Source of the DNA: Verrucomicrobiota bacterium
Lineage (GTDB): Bacteria; Verrucomicrobiota; Verrucomicrobiia; Limisphaerales; JAFGQR01
Reading direction: 5' to 3'
Assembly (NCBI GenBank): GCA_016935555.1
Contig: JAFGQR010000110.1
Location: 1 to 59,933, forward strand
DNA length: 59,933 nt
Below the pieces are notes generated by a model that saw only the letters and a program-made list of their open reading frames with translations, had not been told where the DNA came from and made no database searches. The position numbers and the translations under genes are program-made. Below, piece after piece: positions 8,697-17,588 of this stretch; position 1 is the first letter of the stretch; each line of letters begins with the position of its first letter.

Positions 8697-11600
8697 ATGA
8701 ACACTGCATCGAACCCCGAGGAAGCGCTGTTCGAGGCCGCCCGGCGGCTGGTGGATCCCGATCAACGCCACGCTTTCCTTGATGCCGCGTGTGGCGGCCA
8801 AGTGGAGTTGCGCCGTCGATTGGACGAGCTTTTGGCGGTGCTGCCCGAGGCGGAAGCGTACTTTGGGCGGCCGGCGGCTGGGACATTCGCTCGCGTTTCC
8901 GAAGGCGCCGCCCCCGCTCCCGATTCCGGAGGCAGCGGCGACGAGGCGCCCGGCACGATGATTGGCCGCTACAAACTACTCCAAAAGGTTGGCGAGGGTG
9001 GGTTCGGTGCGGTGTACGTGGCCGAGCAGCAAGAGCCGGTCAGGCGCCTGGTCGCGCTCAAGACGATCAAGCTGGGCATGGATACCCGCCAAGTGGTGGC
9101 GCGGTTTGAGGCCGAGCGGCAGGCCCTGGCGCTGATGGAGCATCCGAACATTGCGAAGGTGCTCGAGGCGGGTGCGACGGAGGCGGGTCGACCTTATTTC
9201 GTGATGGAACTGGTGCGGGGTGTGCCAATCACCCATTACTGCAAGCAGCACCAACTATCGACGGTCGAGTGCTTGGTGCTCTTCCTCCAGGTGTGTCATG
9301 CCATCCAGCACGCCCACCAGAAAGGGGTCATCCATCGCGATCTCAAACCGTCGAATATCCTCGTCACTCGACCCGACTCTGCGGCCGCGGCGGGAGTGCC
9401 CAAGGTGATTGATTTCGGAATTGCCAAGGCCACGCAAGGCGAACTGACCGACGAGGCCCTTTACACCCGCCTCCACCAGTTGGTGGGTACGCCGGCCTAC
9501 ATGAGCCCGGAACAGGCGGCCATGGGCGGGTTGGACATCGATACCCGGAGCGACATCTACAGCCTGGGTGTTCTGCTCTATGAATTGCTGGCCGGCACCA
9601 CACCGTTCGACTCGAAAGTGCTGATGGAGTCGGGTCTGGACGAAATGCGCCGCATCATCCGCGAGCAGGAACCGGTGCGGCCCTCGACTCGGCTAGCGCA
9701 AGAACAGGTGGCGGGCCCGCGCCCGTCGGAAGAGAAGGCGTGCCTGGCGAGGGCGCGCCGGCCGCAAAGCAGTGAGCGCATCCGCCTCGTGCGCGGCGAT
9801 TTGGACTGGATTGTCATGAAGTGCCTCGAGAAAGACCGCTCAAGGCGTTACGAAACCGCCGATGCACTTGCTGCAGACCTCGAACACCATTTGAGACATG
9901 AGCCGGTCGTGGCGCGGCCGCCGAGCGCGGTCTACCGGGCCCGGAAGTTTATTCGGCGGAACCAGGTGATCGTCGGCGCAGGCGTGGCCGTCGCCGTGGT
10001 GCTTCTCCTTGGGATCTGCGTGAGCGCCTGGCAAGCGCACCAGCAGGGCAAATTGCGCGCCGAGGCCGAGCAGGCTCGCGACAACGAGGCTGCCGCCCGT
10101 CTCACGGCCGAACAGCAGCAATATGTCGCCAGCATCGCCCTGGCCCAGAATTTGATTGAACAAGGCCAGTATGACCACGCCCGGCAACGCCTGGCTTGGC
10201 CCGGACTAGAGTCGTTGCACGGTTGGGAGTGGGGCTGGCTGCAGCGCGCCTGCCATCGGGATCTGTTGACGTTCGACGGGGGTGGAACGGAGTTGACCGG
10301 CGCGGCGTTCAGCCCGGACGGACGGTGGCTGGCCGTCGGCGGTTTCGATGGGCGGGTTCGGTTGTGGGATCTCAACACCGGCCGGCTGGTTCACCAACTC
10401 GAAGGTCACACGCAACGAGTGCTGCTCCTTGATTTCAGCCCCCTTCCCGATGACGGGCGGCTGGTCACGGCAGGTTTCGACGGAACCGCCAGAATCTGGG
10501 ACGCGGGCACGGGACAAGAGTTGATCAGACTCGAGGGGCATGATGACGACTGGGTGTATTGCGCTGTTTTCAGTCCGGATGGTGAGACGGTCGCGACCGG
10601 CGGCCGGGACAAGACGGTCCGCCTATGGAACGCGCAAACCGGTGCGCCTCTTGAAATCCTCGAGCATGACTACGGCGACTCGGTCATGTGCGTCGCCTTC
10701 AGCCCGGACGGACGGAAGCTCGCGTACGCGGGCGGCAGCGGAGATCCCTACGTGCGGCGACTCGACACGCCAGTCAGGGTCCTGGATCTGACAACCCGCG
10801 AACGGCGCGACTTCACGGGGCACTCGAATTCGGTCCCGTGCGTCGTCTTTAGCCCGGACGGGGATCGGATCGCCACCGCTGGTTGGGACGGCACGGCGCG
10901 GCTGGCCAAGGTCGCGACCGACACCGAACTGCGCCCGTTTTTCGTCGGGCGCCGTCCCGGTGGCTGGTTCTCGGTGGCGTTCAGTCCGGACAATCGCCGG
11001 TGTGCGGTCGGGGGCGCCATGGCCGACCCACGCAGCCTGGCCTTCACGGCCAGCGTGCATGTGATCGACCTGGAAACGGGGCTTCCGGTTCAAGTCTACG
11101 AAGGGCATTCCCGACTCGTCCGGGTGGTCAAGTTCAGCCCGGATGGCAGCCGCATTGCCACCACCAGTTGGGACGGCACCGCCAAGGTCTGGCCGGTGTC
11201 GGCGCCTCCCGAATTTCTCAGCCTCGAGGGTCATGACCAGGCGGTGTGGACGCTCGCCGTGAGCCCCAACGGTCGATGGTTGGCCACCGGCAGCCTCGAC
11301 CAAACCGCCAGGATCTGGGAGATCGAGACCGGACGACTGGTCTGTACCCTGCCGGTGAACTCTCCGGTCGTTTCACTGGCGTTCGATGCGGACGGGAGCC
11401 GTTTGGTGACCGTGGGACCCGGCGCCACGGCCAGCGTATGGGCCATCCGCAGCGACGAAGGAACCGGGGATCAGACTGCGATCCCCGCGGCGCAGGTCCT
11501 CACGTTGTCCGGACATACGCAGCCGGTTCTATGCGTGGCCTGCGATCCTCGGGGCCGTTGGATCGCCACGGGCAGTAAAGATCACACCGCCCGGATATGG

Positions 11601-12914
11601 GACGCCCGCTCCGGTCATTCACGGCTTACCCTCGATGGCCATGCCGGCTGGGTTGTCGCGGTGGCCTTCAATCCGGATGGCACTCGGGTGGCGACCGCCA
11701 GCGCCGATTGCACCGCCAAAGTCTGGGATGCTGAAACCGGGCGACTCCTCTTCACGCTCAAGGGGCACGACGATTGGGTTCTCGACGTCATCTGGAGCCC
11801 CGATAACCAGCTCATCGCCACGGGAAGCCAGGATCGCACGGCACGTCTTTGGGATGCTGCCGCGGGCAGGCGCCTGCTCGGCCCGCTGGGAGGACACACC
11901 GACGGGGTAAGTTCGTTGGCGTTCAGCCCGGATAGCCGCCGCCTTGCCACCGCGGAAGGTGGAACCGAGACACAGCGGCAATACGACCGCCTTTTCGCGG
12001 TCGGTCTCTGGGATGTCGCGACCGGCGAAAACCTGTTGCGCTTCAAAGCCCACAACAACGTGGTCCGTGCGGTAAGATTCAGCCCCGACGGCACGCGCCT
12101 GATTACCGGGAGTGTGGACCACACGGCCCGCGTGCGTCATGCGTTCGACTGGACGATCCCGGACCGGGATTTCGAGCGTTACAAAGCCTGGTACTGGTCC
12201 CAAGTCCTTGCCCGGGGCGCGGCGCAGGTTCAGGGAGTCTCGAAGGCTGAACGCCGGATGGAACGGGGGACGCTGGGCGAATTCAATCTGCCGGAGTCGG
12301 GCAGAACCAAGACCCGGCCGCTGCTCCCCATTCCGGCGCGCGACCCAAACGCGGGTCCCGACCAGATTGATTTGGCGGGTGTCTATAATGCCGCCTTGAC
12401 GGAAACCTGGAAGCCGATCACGGGATTAACGGAGCTGGGCGATGACCTCTCATTCGTGTCCGTCGGCATGCAACTATTCGAGGGCGTTGGGTTCGACCCT
12501 CGGGGGGTGATCCAGTTGTGCCGGTCGGACCCGGATTGGTTTCAGTTCCCGAGCCAAGTCGAGATCCCGCTCGACCGTCACCTTCGACGCCTGCACGTGC
12601 TCCACGGAACCGTCTCCGTCGAGCGCGAAGGCGCCATCATCGGCGCTTACCAACTGCATTATGCCGACGGCGAAGCACAGGAACTCGAAATCCGTTACGG
12701 TCTCGACGTGCGCGACTGGCAGAGCGCCCGTGATCCCAGGCCTGTCGCCGCGGGCCATCCCGTGGCTTGGACCCCCGCCACGGGCGCCATGGTCCGGTTG
12801 TTCACGACGGTCTATGCCAACCCGCGTCCGCACGTTCGAGTCCGGCGCATCGACTTCATCTCCAGGAACACGGGCTCGGCCCCGTTCCTCGTCGCCATGA
12901 CGGCCGAGCCTTAG
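8697..12914 (+). CDS. Membrane-anchored Ser/Thr protein kinase with 14 WD40 repeats and a C-terminal unnamed domain (kinase 2)
   Basis: 1405 residues from the ATG at 8697 (MNTASNPEEALFEAARRL), which aligns with the kinase 1 leader. The kinase domain (about 89-360) has VGEGGFGAVY, VALKTIKL, HRDLKPSNI, DFGIAK and MSPEQ, all intact. One membrane span follows (VIVGAGVAVAVVLLLGICVS). Fourteen WD40 units (AFSPDGR, VRLWDL and similar) come next, then the shared C-terminal domain from IDLAGVYNAAL to GSAPFLVAMTAE. It matches kinase 1 block for block along its whole length, so the two are paralogues. The sensor half should face the periplasm if the membrane segment is used conventionally (inference). 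It is 62 bp from its sigma partner and followed by a hairpin terminator. Confidence 0.94.
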   Translation: MNTASNPEEALFEAARRLVDPDQRHAFLDAACGGQVELRRRLDELLAVLPEAEAYFGRPAAGTFARVSEGAAPAPDSGGSGDEAPGTMIGRYKLLQKVGEGGFGAVYVAEQQEPVRRLVALKTIKLGMDTRQVVARFEAERQALALMEHPNIAKVLEAGATEAGRPYFVMELVRGVPITHYCKQHQLSTVECLVLFLQVCHAIQHAHQKGVIHRDLKPSNILVTRPDSAAAAGVPKVIDFGIAKATQGELTDEALYTRLHQLVGTPAYMSPEQAAMGGLDIDTRSDIYSLGVLLYELLAGTTPFDSKVLMESGLDEMRRIIREQEPVRPSTRLAQEQVAGPRPSEEKACLARARRPQSSERIRLVRGDLDWIVMKCLEKDRSRRYETADALAADLEHHLRHEPVVARPPSAVYRARKFIRRNQVIVGAGVAVAVVLLLGICVSAWQAHQQGKLRAEAEQARDNEAAARLTAEQQQYVASIALAQNLIEQGQYDHARQRLAWPGLESLHGWEWGWLQRACHRDLLTFDGGGTELTGAAFSPDGRWLAVGGFDGRVRLWDLNTGRLVHQLEGHTQRVLLLDFSPLPDDGRLVTAGFDGTARIWDAGTGQELIRLEGHDDDWVYCAVFSPDGETVATGGRDKTVRLWNAQTGAPLEILEHDYGDSVMCVAFSPDGRKLAYAGGSGDPYVRRLDTPVRVLDLTTRERRDFTGHSNSVPCVVFSPDGDRIATAGWDGTARLAKVATDTELRPFFVGRRPGGWFSVAFSPDNRRCAVGGAMADPRSLAFTASVHVIDLETGLPVQVYEGHSRLVRVVKFSPDGSRIATTSWDGTAKVWPVSAPPEFLSLEGHDQAVWTLAVSPNGRWLATGSLDQTARIWEIETGRLVCTLPVNSPVVSLAFDADGSRLVTVGPGATASVWAIRSDEGTGDQTAIPAAQVLTLSGHTQPVLCVACDPRGRWIATGSKDHTARIWDARSGHSRLTLDGHAGWVVAVAFNPDGTRVATASADCTAKVWDAETGRLLFTLKGHDDWVLDVIWSPDNQLIATGSQDRTARLWDAAAGRRLLGPLGGHTDGVSSLAFSPDSRRLATAEGGTETQRQYDRLFAVGLWDVATGENLLRFKAHNNVVRAVRFSPDGTRLITGSVDHTARVRHAFDWTIPDRDFERYKAWYWSQVLARGAAQVQGVSKAERRMERGTLGEFNLPESGRTKTRPLLPIPARDPNAGPDQIDLAGVYNAALTETWKPITGLTELGDDLSFVSVGMQLFEGVGFDPRGVIQLCRSDPDWFQFPSQVEIPLDRHLRRLHVLHGTVSVEREGAIIGAYQLHYADGEAQELEIRYGLDVRDWQSARDPRPVAAGHPVAWTPATGAMVRLFTTVYANPRPHVRVRRIDFISRNTGSAPFLVAMTAEP

Positions 12915-12998
12915 CCTGTCGGAATCCGGACGAAAACGGCGCATCTCTAATTGGAAGCGCATGAGTTCGCAGAGGAAAAGCCTCGGATGTGGTAGTCG

Positions 12999-13026
12999 CA
13001 TCCGAATCCGGGTGCGGATGGTTTTT
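12999..13026 (+). terminator. Probable rho-independent terminator after kinase 2
   Basis: A six-bp stem CATCCG...CGGATG with a 10-nt loop is followed directly by GTTTTT. It lies 85 bp past the kinase 2 stop and before the start of the NHL gene, so the NHL gene may have its own promoter or be reached by read-through. Confidence 0.5.
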
Positions 13027-13091
13027 CCCATAGGCGGCTTCCGTGAGCCGCGACTTCCAAGGACCCGCGCCCGGAAGAAAGGCATAAGATC

Positions 13092-14129
13092 ATGAATACG
13101 CAGAGAGCCAACGGGCTGAGGGCGATGGGTAGTGCAGCCGTGCTGGCGACAGCCCTGATCTGGATCACCCAGGCACAGGGTGCCCAAGCCGCTTTTCCAT
13201 CCTTCGTGTCGATCAACGGACAACCGGAAGGCGTGGCGGTGGACAAGGTCGGTCATGTTTACGTCAGCGTGCGCGCTGACACGGACCAGGTTTGGCGCTT
13301 TTCGCCAGCCGGGGTGGGAACCTTGCTGGCCGACCTGGGAGCACCCGGAGGAAATGCGGGCGGGCTGGCGGTCGATGCCATCGGGAATATCTACCTGGCC
13401 AGGGCTTTTCAAGGCGTCCTGCGGGTGACCCCGGACGGCAAGGTGTCGCTGCTGCCGGGCACCGAGCAGATCGCATTCGCAAATGCCCTTGCATTTGACC
13501 ATCGAGGTAACCTTTACGTCACCGAAACGTTCTCGATCGATCCTGCAAGCGGCGACTTTGGGCCTGGGGGCATCTGGCGCATCCCGAAGTCTGGCCCAGC
13601 GGAGTTGTGGCTGCGAGACGAGCTTCTGACCGGGGTGGGGACACTCTTCCCCTTTCCCGTCGGAGCCAACGGCATCGGTTTCTACAACGGCAACCTTTAC
13701 GTGGTGAATGCGGACAAGGCGCTGGTCGTTCGGGTTGCCGTGCGGCCTGACGGCAGCCCCGGCCAACCGCAGGTGTGGAAAGCGGTCGAGGATGTGCCTG
13801 AGTCATTTCTCTATGGTGTGCCGTCTTTCCCAGTCATGGCAGACGGGTTGGCTCTTGACGCGCACGGCAACGTTTACGTCGCCGTGGTCAGCCGCAGCGC
13901 CATCGTGTGCATCGATGCCGATGATCGGTCGCAAACGACGGTCGCCGTGTGGCCAGACACTCCGCTCGACACCCCGGCCAGCCTCGCCTTCGGGACGGGC
14001 GAGGGCGAGCGCCAAAACCTCTTCGTCACGAACCTCGGCATGCTGAGCGGCATCCTTGGTGGTGAGTTCTGGCCCGGCCCCGGGCTGGTGAAGATCCATG
14101 CAGGGACGCCCGGTTTGCCCCTGCCTTAG
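13092..14129 (+). CDS. Secreted NHL/SMP-30-like six-bladed beta-propeller protein
   Basis: 345 residues. The signal peptide is basic, then ATALIWITQAQGAQA. The mature protein has repeated NHL-type units: PEGVAVDKVGHVYVSV, GGLAVDAIGNIYLARA, ANALAFDHRGNLYVTE, ADGLALDAHGNVYVAV. The pattern 'hhhDxxGNhYV' is typical of NHL repeats and of the SMP-30/gluconolactonase propeller. No complete set of metal ligands for lactonase activity was identified, so a binding or scaffold role is as likely as catalysis. A purine-rich AAGAAAGG lies about 10 bp before the ATG. It follows kinase 2 on the same strand and may be an output or partner of that module. Confidence 0.85.
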   Translation: MNTQRANGLRAMGSAAVLATALIWITQAQGAQAAFPSFVSINGQPEGVAVDKVGHVYVSVRADTDQVWRFSPAGVGTLLADLGAPGGNAGGLAVDAIGNIYLARAFQGVLRVTPDGKVSLLPGTEQIAFANALAFDHRGNLYVTETFSIDPASGDFGPGGIWRIPKSGPAELWLRDELLTGVGTLFPFPVGANGIGFYNGNLYVVNADKALVVRVAVRPDGSPGQPQVWKAVEDVPESFLYGVPSFPVMADGLALDAHGNVYVAVVSRSAIVCIDADDRSQTTVAVWPDTPLDTPASLAFGTGEGERQNLFVTNLGMLSGILGGEFWPGPGLVKIHAGTPGLPLP

Positions 14130-14174
14130 CGTCTCAAAGGGGGTCACATCTGAATGGCAGTTAGTTAGGGCGGG

Positions 14175-14208
14175 TGCATTTCTCACCAGGAACCTGGTGA
14201 GAAATGCA
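14175..14208. repeat. Perfect 16-bp inverted repeat (hairpin) downstream of the NHL gene
   Basis: TGCATTTCTCACCAGG and its exact reverse complement are separated by only AA. The hairpin is 45 bp after the NHL stop and about 90 bp before the end of the opposing operon, so it could terminate transcription in both directions. No T-tract follows. The stem also resembles a short dispersed palindromic repeat. Confidence 0.7.
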
Positions 14209-14300
14209 GGTTAGAGAAGCAGTGCTGGAGTTCAAAGTCTCCCTGCTGACGTTCAACATCACCCGCAACCACGTGCATAGAGCTTCACTTCGTCAAGCAT

Positions 14301-14663
14301 TCACCACGTATTGTCCTGTCCGGCCAAATCGGTCTTCACCCAGCACTCGATGCTGATCGCGTTCGTTGGCGACAGGAGCCGATGGTTTTCCACCAGCACA
14401 CATCCGCCGCCGCAGATGAGGGCGAGACCGTCGATGCCGTTGGTTCGTGTCGTGTCGCGCTGGAGAATCTTCCGCGACCGCTTGGTCCGGGTCTCGATCT
14501 GGATAATGGCCTGGTTGTCGCCAATCCAGCCGCCTTCGCACGAGCCGTAGTAGAAATCGCCATCCACGCAACTCTCATGGGGGATCGCCACCCAGATTGC
14601 TCGATGCTCCCCGCCAAGACGTCCGGGTGCCGGCTTGGGCGCAACCAGGCCGGTGATCCCGCC
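14301..14663 (-). CDS. Short Cys/Trp-rich ORF after the ASKHA gene (possible remnant or small gene)
   Basis: An open frame follows the TGA of the ASKHA gene in the same reading frame and runs about 120 codons to a stop at 14301. The first usual start is GTG at 14591, giving 96 residues. Residues include PHESCVDGDFYYGSCEGGW, LALICGGGCVLVENH and ISIECWVKTDLAGQDNTW. Four of the five Cys residues sit near Gly or aromatic residues. The C-terminus recalls the start of a LamG strand but stops abruptly, so this may be a truncated domain, a separate small protein, or the tail of the ASKHA protein after a stop. Function unknown. Confidence 0.4.
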   Translation of the reverse strand, partial: GGITGLVAPKPAPGRLGGEHRAIWVAIPHESCVDGDFYYGSCEGGWIGDNQAIIQIETRTKRSRKILQRDTTRTNGIDGLALICGGGCVLVENHRLLSPTNAISIECWVKTDLAGQDNTW

Positions 14664-15485
14664 TCATGAGGCCCGATGGATCAGGGCGGCACCGATCCCG
14701 AAACCGAGGGTGAGGACCAGCACCTTGCCATACGCTGTCAATCGCGGATCGGCCAAGGCCCCGAGCGCGGCCAATTCGGCATCGTTCAACACATACACCG
14801 GGACGGGCGTCAGCCCGGCCAGCGCCAAGGCATCGCTCAGAAACCGGCGGTCGCTTTTCATCCCGGGATAGCTGCTCGCCGCCGGGCTGCCATCCTCCGC
14901 CACCCGGGCCGGCAGCGCGCAAAGCAGGGCCGCCGGGGCCGCTCCCGTTTCGACCAGGGCTGAGCGGAAGGCGGAGGCGATGAATTCCCGAAGGCGGCGG
15001 GATTGGATTGGCACCTGCGCCGCCGGCACCCGGCCGACGGCGTGGAGGCGGGTCCAATCCCTGGGGAGGACCCAGTGCCGGCCGGGCGCGGCGAGTTTCA
15101 GTTGCGAGTTGCCCAGGTCCAGCACCCAGCCGTGGCCGGCGTGGGCACGCAACCAGTCCAGGCCGGCCAGCGCCGCCGCGCACACGGGTTGATCCGCGCA
15201 ATGCACGGGAAACGGCAACCCGGCGAGCGGCTCCCGGACGAGGGGTTTGTGCACCCGCCCGCCGGTCAGATAGGCTGCTTCGAAACCGGCGATCACCGCT
15301 GGAACTGGTTTGCGATTGGAATAGACGCCTTGGCCGGCCTGTAACAGCTCCAAGCCCTGCCGCAGCGCGAACAGGAAATCCGACTCCTGGCTCCAGTCCC
15401 ACAGGGTGGCGCCGTTCAGCCACAACTCCGACAACTCGAGGGGCACGATGTCAGGGTGTCGGAGGCGCTGGAGAGGAGAGGGCAT
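14664..15485 (-). CDS. ASKHA-fold (ROK-like) sugar kinase-type protein
   Basis: 273 residues. The phosphate-1 loop is GWVLDLGNSQLKLA (D-x-G-N-x-x-x-K, about residue 125). The connect/adenosine-type segments VYVLNDAELAALGAL and VLVLTLGFGIGAALI near the C-terminus mark it as a sugar-kinase/Hsp70/actin-superfamily ATPase, closest in feel to ROK proteins. The first ~115 residues (WLNGATLWDWSQESDFLFAL, then a Cys-containing region) are not recognised. Its start overlaps the end of the glycosyltransferase gene by 35 bp, so the two are translationally coupled. It may phosphorylate the sugar or product made by the cluster (inference). Confidence 0.7.
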   Translation of the reverse strand: MPSPLQRLRHPDIVPLELSELWLNGATLWDWSQESDFLFALRQGLELLQAGQGVYSNRKPVPAVIAGFEAAYLTGGRVHKPLVREPLAGLPFPVHCADQPVCAAALAGLDWLRAHAGHGWVLDLGNSQLKLAAPGRHWVLPRDWTRLHAVGRVPAAQVPIQSRRLREFIASAFRSALVETGAAPAALLCALPARVAEDGSPAASSYPGMKSDRRFLSDALALAGLTPVPVYVLNDAELAALGALADPRLTAYGKVLVLTLGFGIGAALIHRAS

Positions 15486-16317
15486 CGATGGGATCCCGGC
15501 CGCCCCGGAGTGTTCGCGGTGCGCCGCAACACGAGGCCGAAGGCGGTATCCCGCCGGGCGGCGGGTTCAGGCAGTTCAGGCCCGGCGCACAGGAGCCCAC
15601 GTCGCCACGGCGCGGCTGGGTGTTGATCGCGACGCCGGGGGGATAGACGTTGGCCAGCTGCCAACCGTGCTGGCGGATGGCTTCACCGAGCAGAACGTCG
15701 TCCCCGAGCTTGATGAGGCGCGGGTCGGGCCAGTCGAGGATGCGAAGGGCCGCCGTCCGGATCATCCAGCAGCCTCCCACCACAAACGTCCAGTAGCCGT
15801 CTCCGGTGCCCTGGCCCCGGAAGTTGAATTCGCCCTTGCCTCCGGGCAGCCAGGAAGGCGGAGTGAGACCACGGTACCAAGGGGCGCTGCGGACAAACCC
15901 GAGCGCGTCCGCCAGGTCTGTGAAGGCCGAGGGATGGCCGCAGTAGGCGGCCTGTCCCCACAGGACCGTCGAGGCGGGTGCGGCGCGCGCGGCTTGCAGC
16001 CAATGCGCCAGGGTGCCCTGGTCCTCAATATAGGAGTCGTCGTCGAACCACCAGGCGAACTCGGTTTCGAGATCCTGGAACATCTGGCGCATCATGGGGC
16101 ACTTGTTGAGGTTTACCGGGCTGTCCAGCAACCGGTCGATGGCGCCGCTGCGGGCCAGCGAGGCGAGGTAGCGGCGCGTCTCAGGGCTCACGGCGTTGGC
16201 GCCCACCACCAGCCGGTAATCCGCGCGCGCGCAATGAGTCCGGATGGAGTCCACAGCCTGCCGGACGAGCGCGAGGTGGTCGCCGTAGGTCAGCAGGCAA
16301 ACGGTGACAGCGCTCAT
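15451..16317 (-). CDS. GT-A (family 2-like) glycosyltransferase
   Basis: 288 residues from the ATG at 16317 (MSAVTVCLLTYGDHLALV); the open frame extends further but has no homology upstream. The Rossmann-like start TVCLLTYGDH is followed by AVDSIRTHC and a DDD-type metal site in FAWWFDDDSYIED (about residue 105). Later come VGGCWMIRTAALRILDWPDP and GDDVLLGEAIRQHGW, the acceptor/catalytic acid region of GT2-like enzymes. The last ~50 residues are Cys/Pro-rich (GDVGSCAPGLNCLNPPPGG), which is unusual for this fold. It lies 41 bp after the pseudopilin-like gene and overlaps the ASKHA gene. Donor and acceptor are unknown. Confidence 0.82.
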   Translation of the reverse strand: MSAVTVCLLTYGDHLALVRQAVDSIRTHCARADYRLVVGANAVSPETRRYLASLARSGAIDRLLDSPVNLNKCPMMRQMFQDLETEFAWWFDDDSYIEDQGTLAHWLQAARAAPASTVLWGQAAYCGHPSAFTDLADALGFVRSAPWYRGLTPPSWLPGGKGEFNFRGQGTGDGYWTFVVGGCWMIRTAALRILDWPDPRLIKLGDDVLLGEAIRQHGWQLANVYPPGVAINTQPRRGDVGSCAPGLNCLNPPPGGIPPSASCCGAPRTLRGGRDPIDALSSPAPPTP

Positions 16318-16358
16318 AGCTGCCGGTCGCCTGGCAGGCGCGACGGTGTCATCGGTTT

Positions 16359-17576
16359 CTACTCCACCGTGATCGCCACCAGGAAGGGCGCCGACTCTGT
16401 CATGAGCGACTCGAAATCCAGGGTGTGCACGGACGCGCCCGGGTTCGGATTTGCCCACCGGTGCACATACAGGCGCAAGGCCTTGCTAATCGTCGCCACG
16501 CGCTCTGGCGGACTCACCCACGCGGGAGTCGGCTGCCGCGACTCCGCCTTGCGTTTCGGGTCAAACCACCGGGTCCGAACCGCTTCCCCGTAGGCGATGG
16601 GGATCTCCGTGGTCCCGTTCTCGTGATGCAGCACATACTTGGCGATCACCTCGCCTTCGGGCGCGGTCAGACAGGTCCCGTGCAACAGGTAGAGGGTGGC
16701 GCAGCGGGAATGGATGCCGATGTTTTGGACCGAGCGCGGGAATGGGATGGGGAAATTTTTCCCGGCCAGGTGCACCAGTCCCCGGATGTCGAAGCGCACG
16801 TTGCCGATGGGCTGCAATCCTTCCGGGCAAGCCCGGATGACCTGGCCGGACGAGTCCACCTGGCTGAGGTGGAACAGCGTGGCATTGTAGTGCGGGCTCA
16901 GGTCAATCTGCCCCGCGCCGGCTTCCGGCGGGCGGGGAGCGGTGATCAGAAGCGCCGTTTGGTTGGGCGTGTTGGTGGCCAGCCAGTGCACGCTGTGCAA
17001 CGCGGACCGGTGCTTCGGATCCGTCACGAAGTTGTCCTCCCACTCGGACGGGCTTGGGTAGATGCTGCCATCGAATCCGAGGTTTAGAATCGGGCGGTGG
17101 GCGAAGCAGCGCACGATGGGCACGCCGAGCCCGAGCAACTGCATTTGGTGTTCCTTGTAATCGCGCGTGGTCCAGCCGGGAACCCAGCGGAATGGTTCCA
17201 GGCACAGCTCATAACTGTAGGAACAATCACCCGGATCCCCAAACACGGGCACGGTGACAAAGTCCTTCCGCCACTCCTTCAGGTAGCCAAAGTTTTGGAC
17301 AAACGGACAGACCAGCACGCGGGGATCGGCGAGCGGATCCGGGACCAGGTCGGACAACCAGCGCGGCAGCATTCCGTGCTTCTGCCGGTATTGCTGGATC
17401 GCGCCGTAGATCAGGTTCAATTGCCTCCGGCACTGGGCCTGGTCTGCGGGGGAGGTTGAGTATTTGGCTCGAGGGCTCTGCTCTGCCGCCCGGCCGGGGA
17501 GGTGCAGGAGCTGGCAGGCGGCGGCGAGGAGCACCGCCGCCCGTCGCCAGTGCCTGAGGGATGCTGTGGGATTCAT
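16359..17576 (-). CDS. Secreted pseudopilin-like protein with the same C-terminal domain as kinases 1 and 2
   Basis: 405 residues with a signal peptide ending near GRAAE. Residues about 45-95 (CRRQLNLIYGAIQQYRQKHGMLPRWLSDLVPDP...LVCP) match the 'N-terminal helix then CP' part of type II secretion G/DUF1559-type pseudopilins, but without a prepilin cleavage site. A middle domain has paired Cys residues. Residues about 215-405 are the shared domain: IDLSPHYNATL, VRFDIRGLVHLA, LYLLHGT, KYVLHHENGTTEIPI, WANPNP and SAPFLVAITVE. Each block has a counterpart in the two kinases. Here the domain is on a soluble secreted protein without a kinase, so it probably binds an extracytoplasmic ligand (inference). 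It is 12 bp after the preceding gene. Confidence 0.8.
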   Translation of the reverse strand: MNPTASLRHWRRAAVLLAAACQLLHLPGRAAEQSPRAKYSTSPADQAQCRRQLNLIYGAIQQYRQKHGMLPRWLSDLVPDPLADPRVLVCPFVQNFGYLKEWRKDFVTVPVFGDPGDCSYSYELCLEPFRWVPGWTTRDYKEHQMQLLGLGVPIVRCFAHRPILNLGFDGSIYPSPSEWEDNFVTDPKHRSALHSVHWLATNTPNQTALLITAPRPPEAGAGQIDLSPHYNATLFHLSQVDSSGQVIRACPEGLQPIGNVRFDIRGLVHLAGKNFPIPFPRSVQNIGIHSRCATLYLLHGTCLTAPEGEVIAKYVLHHENGTTEIPIAYGEAVRTRWFDPKRKAESRQPTPAWVSPPERVATISKALRLYVHRWANPNPGASVHTLDFESLMTESAPFLVAITVE

Positions 17577-17588
17577 AGGACGGTTTCT

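Noticed and set aside
16359..17576. True type IV pilin or type II secretion major pseudopilin
   Set aside because: It has a cleavable-type signal peptide rather than a prepilin GFTLxE site, and two-thirds of the protein is unrelated to pilins.
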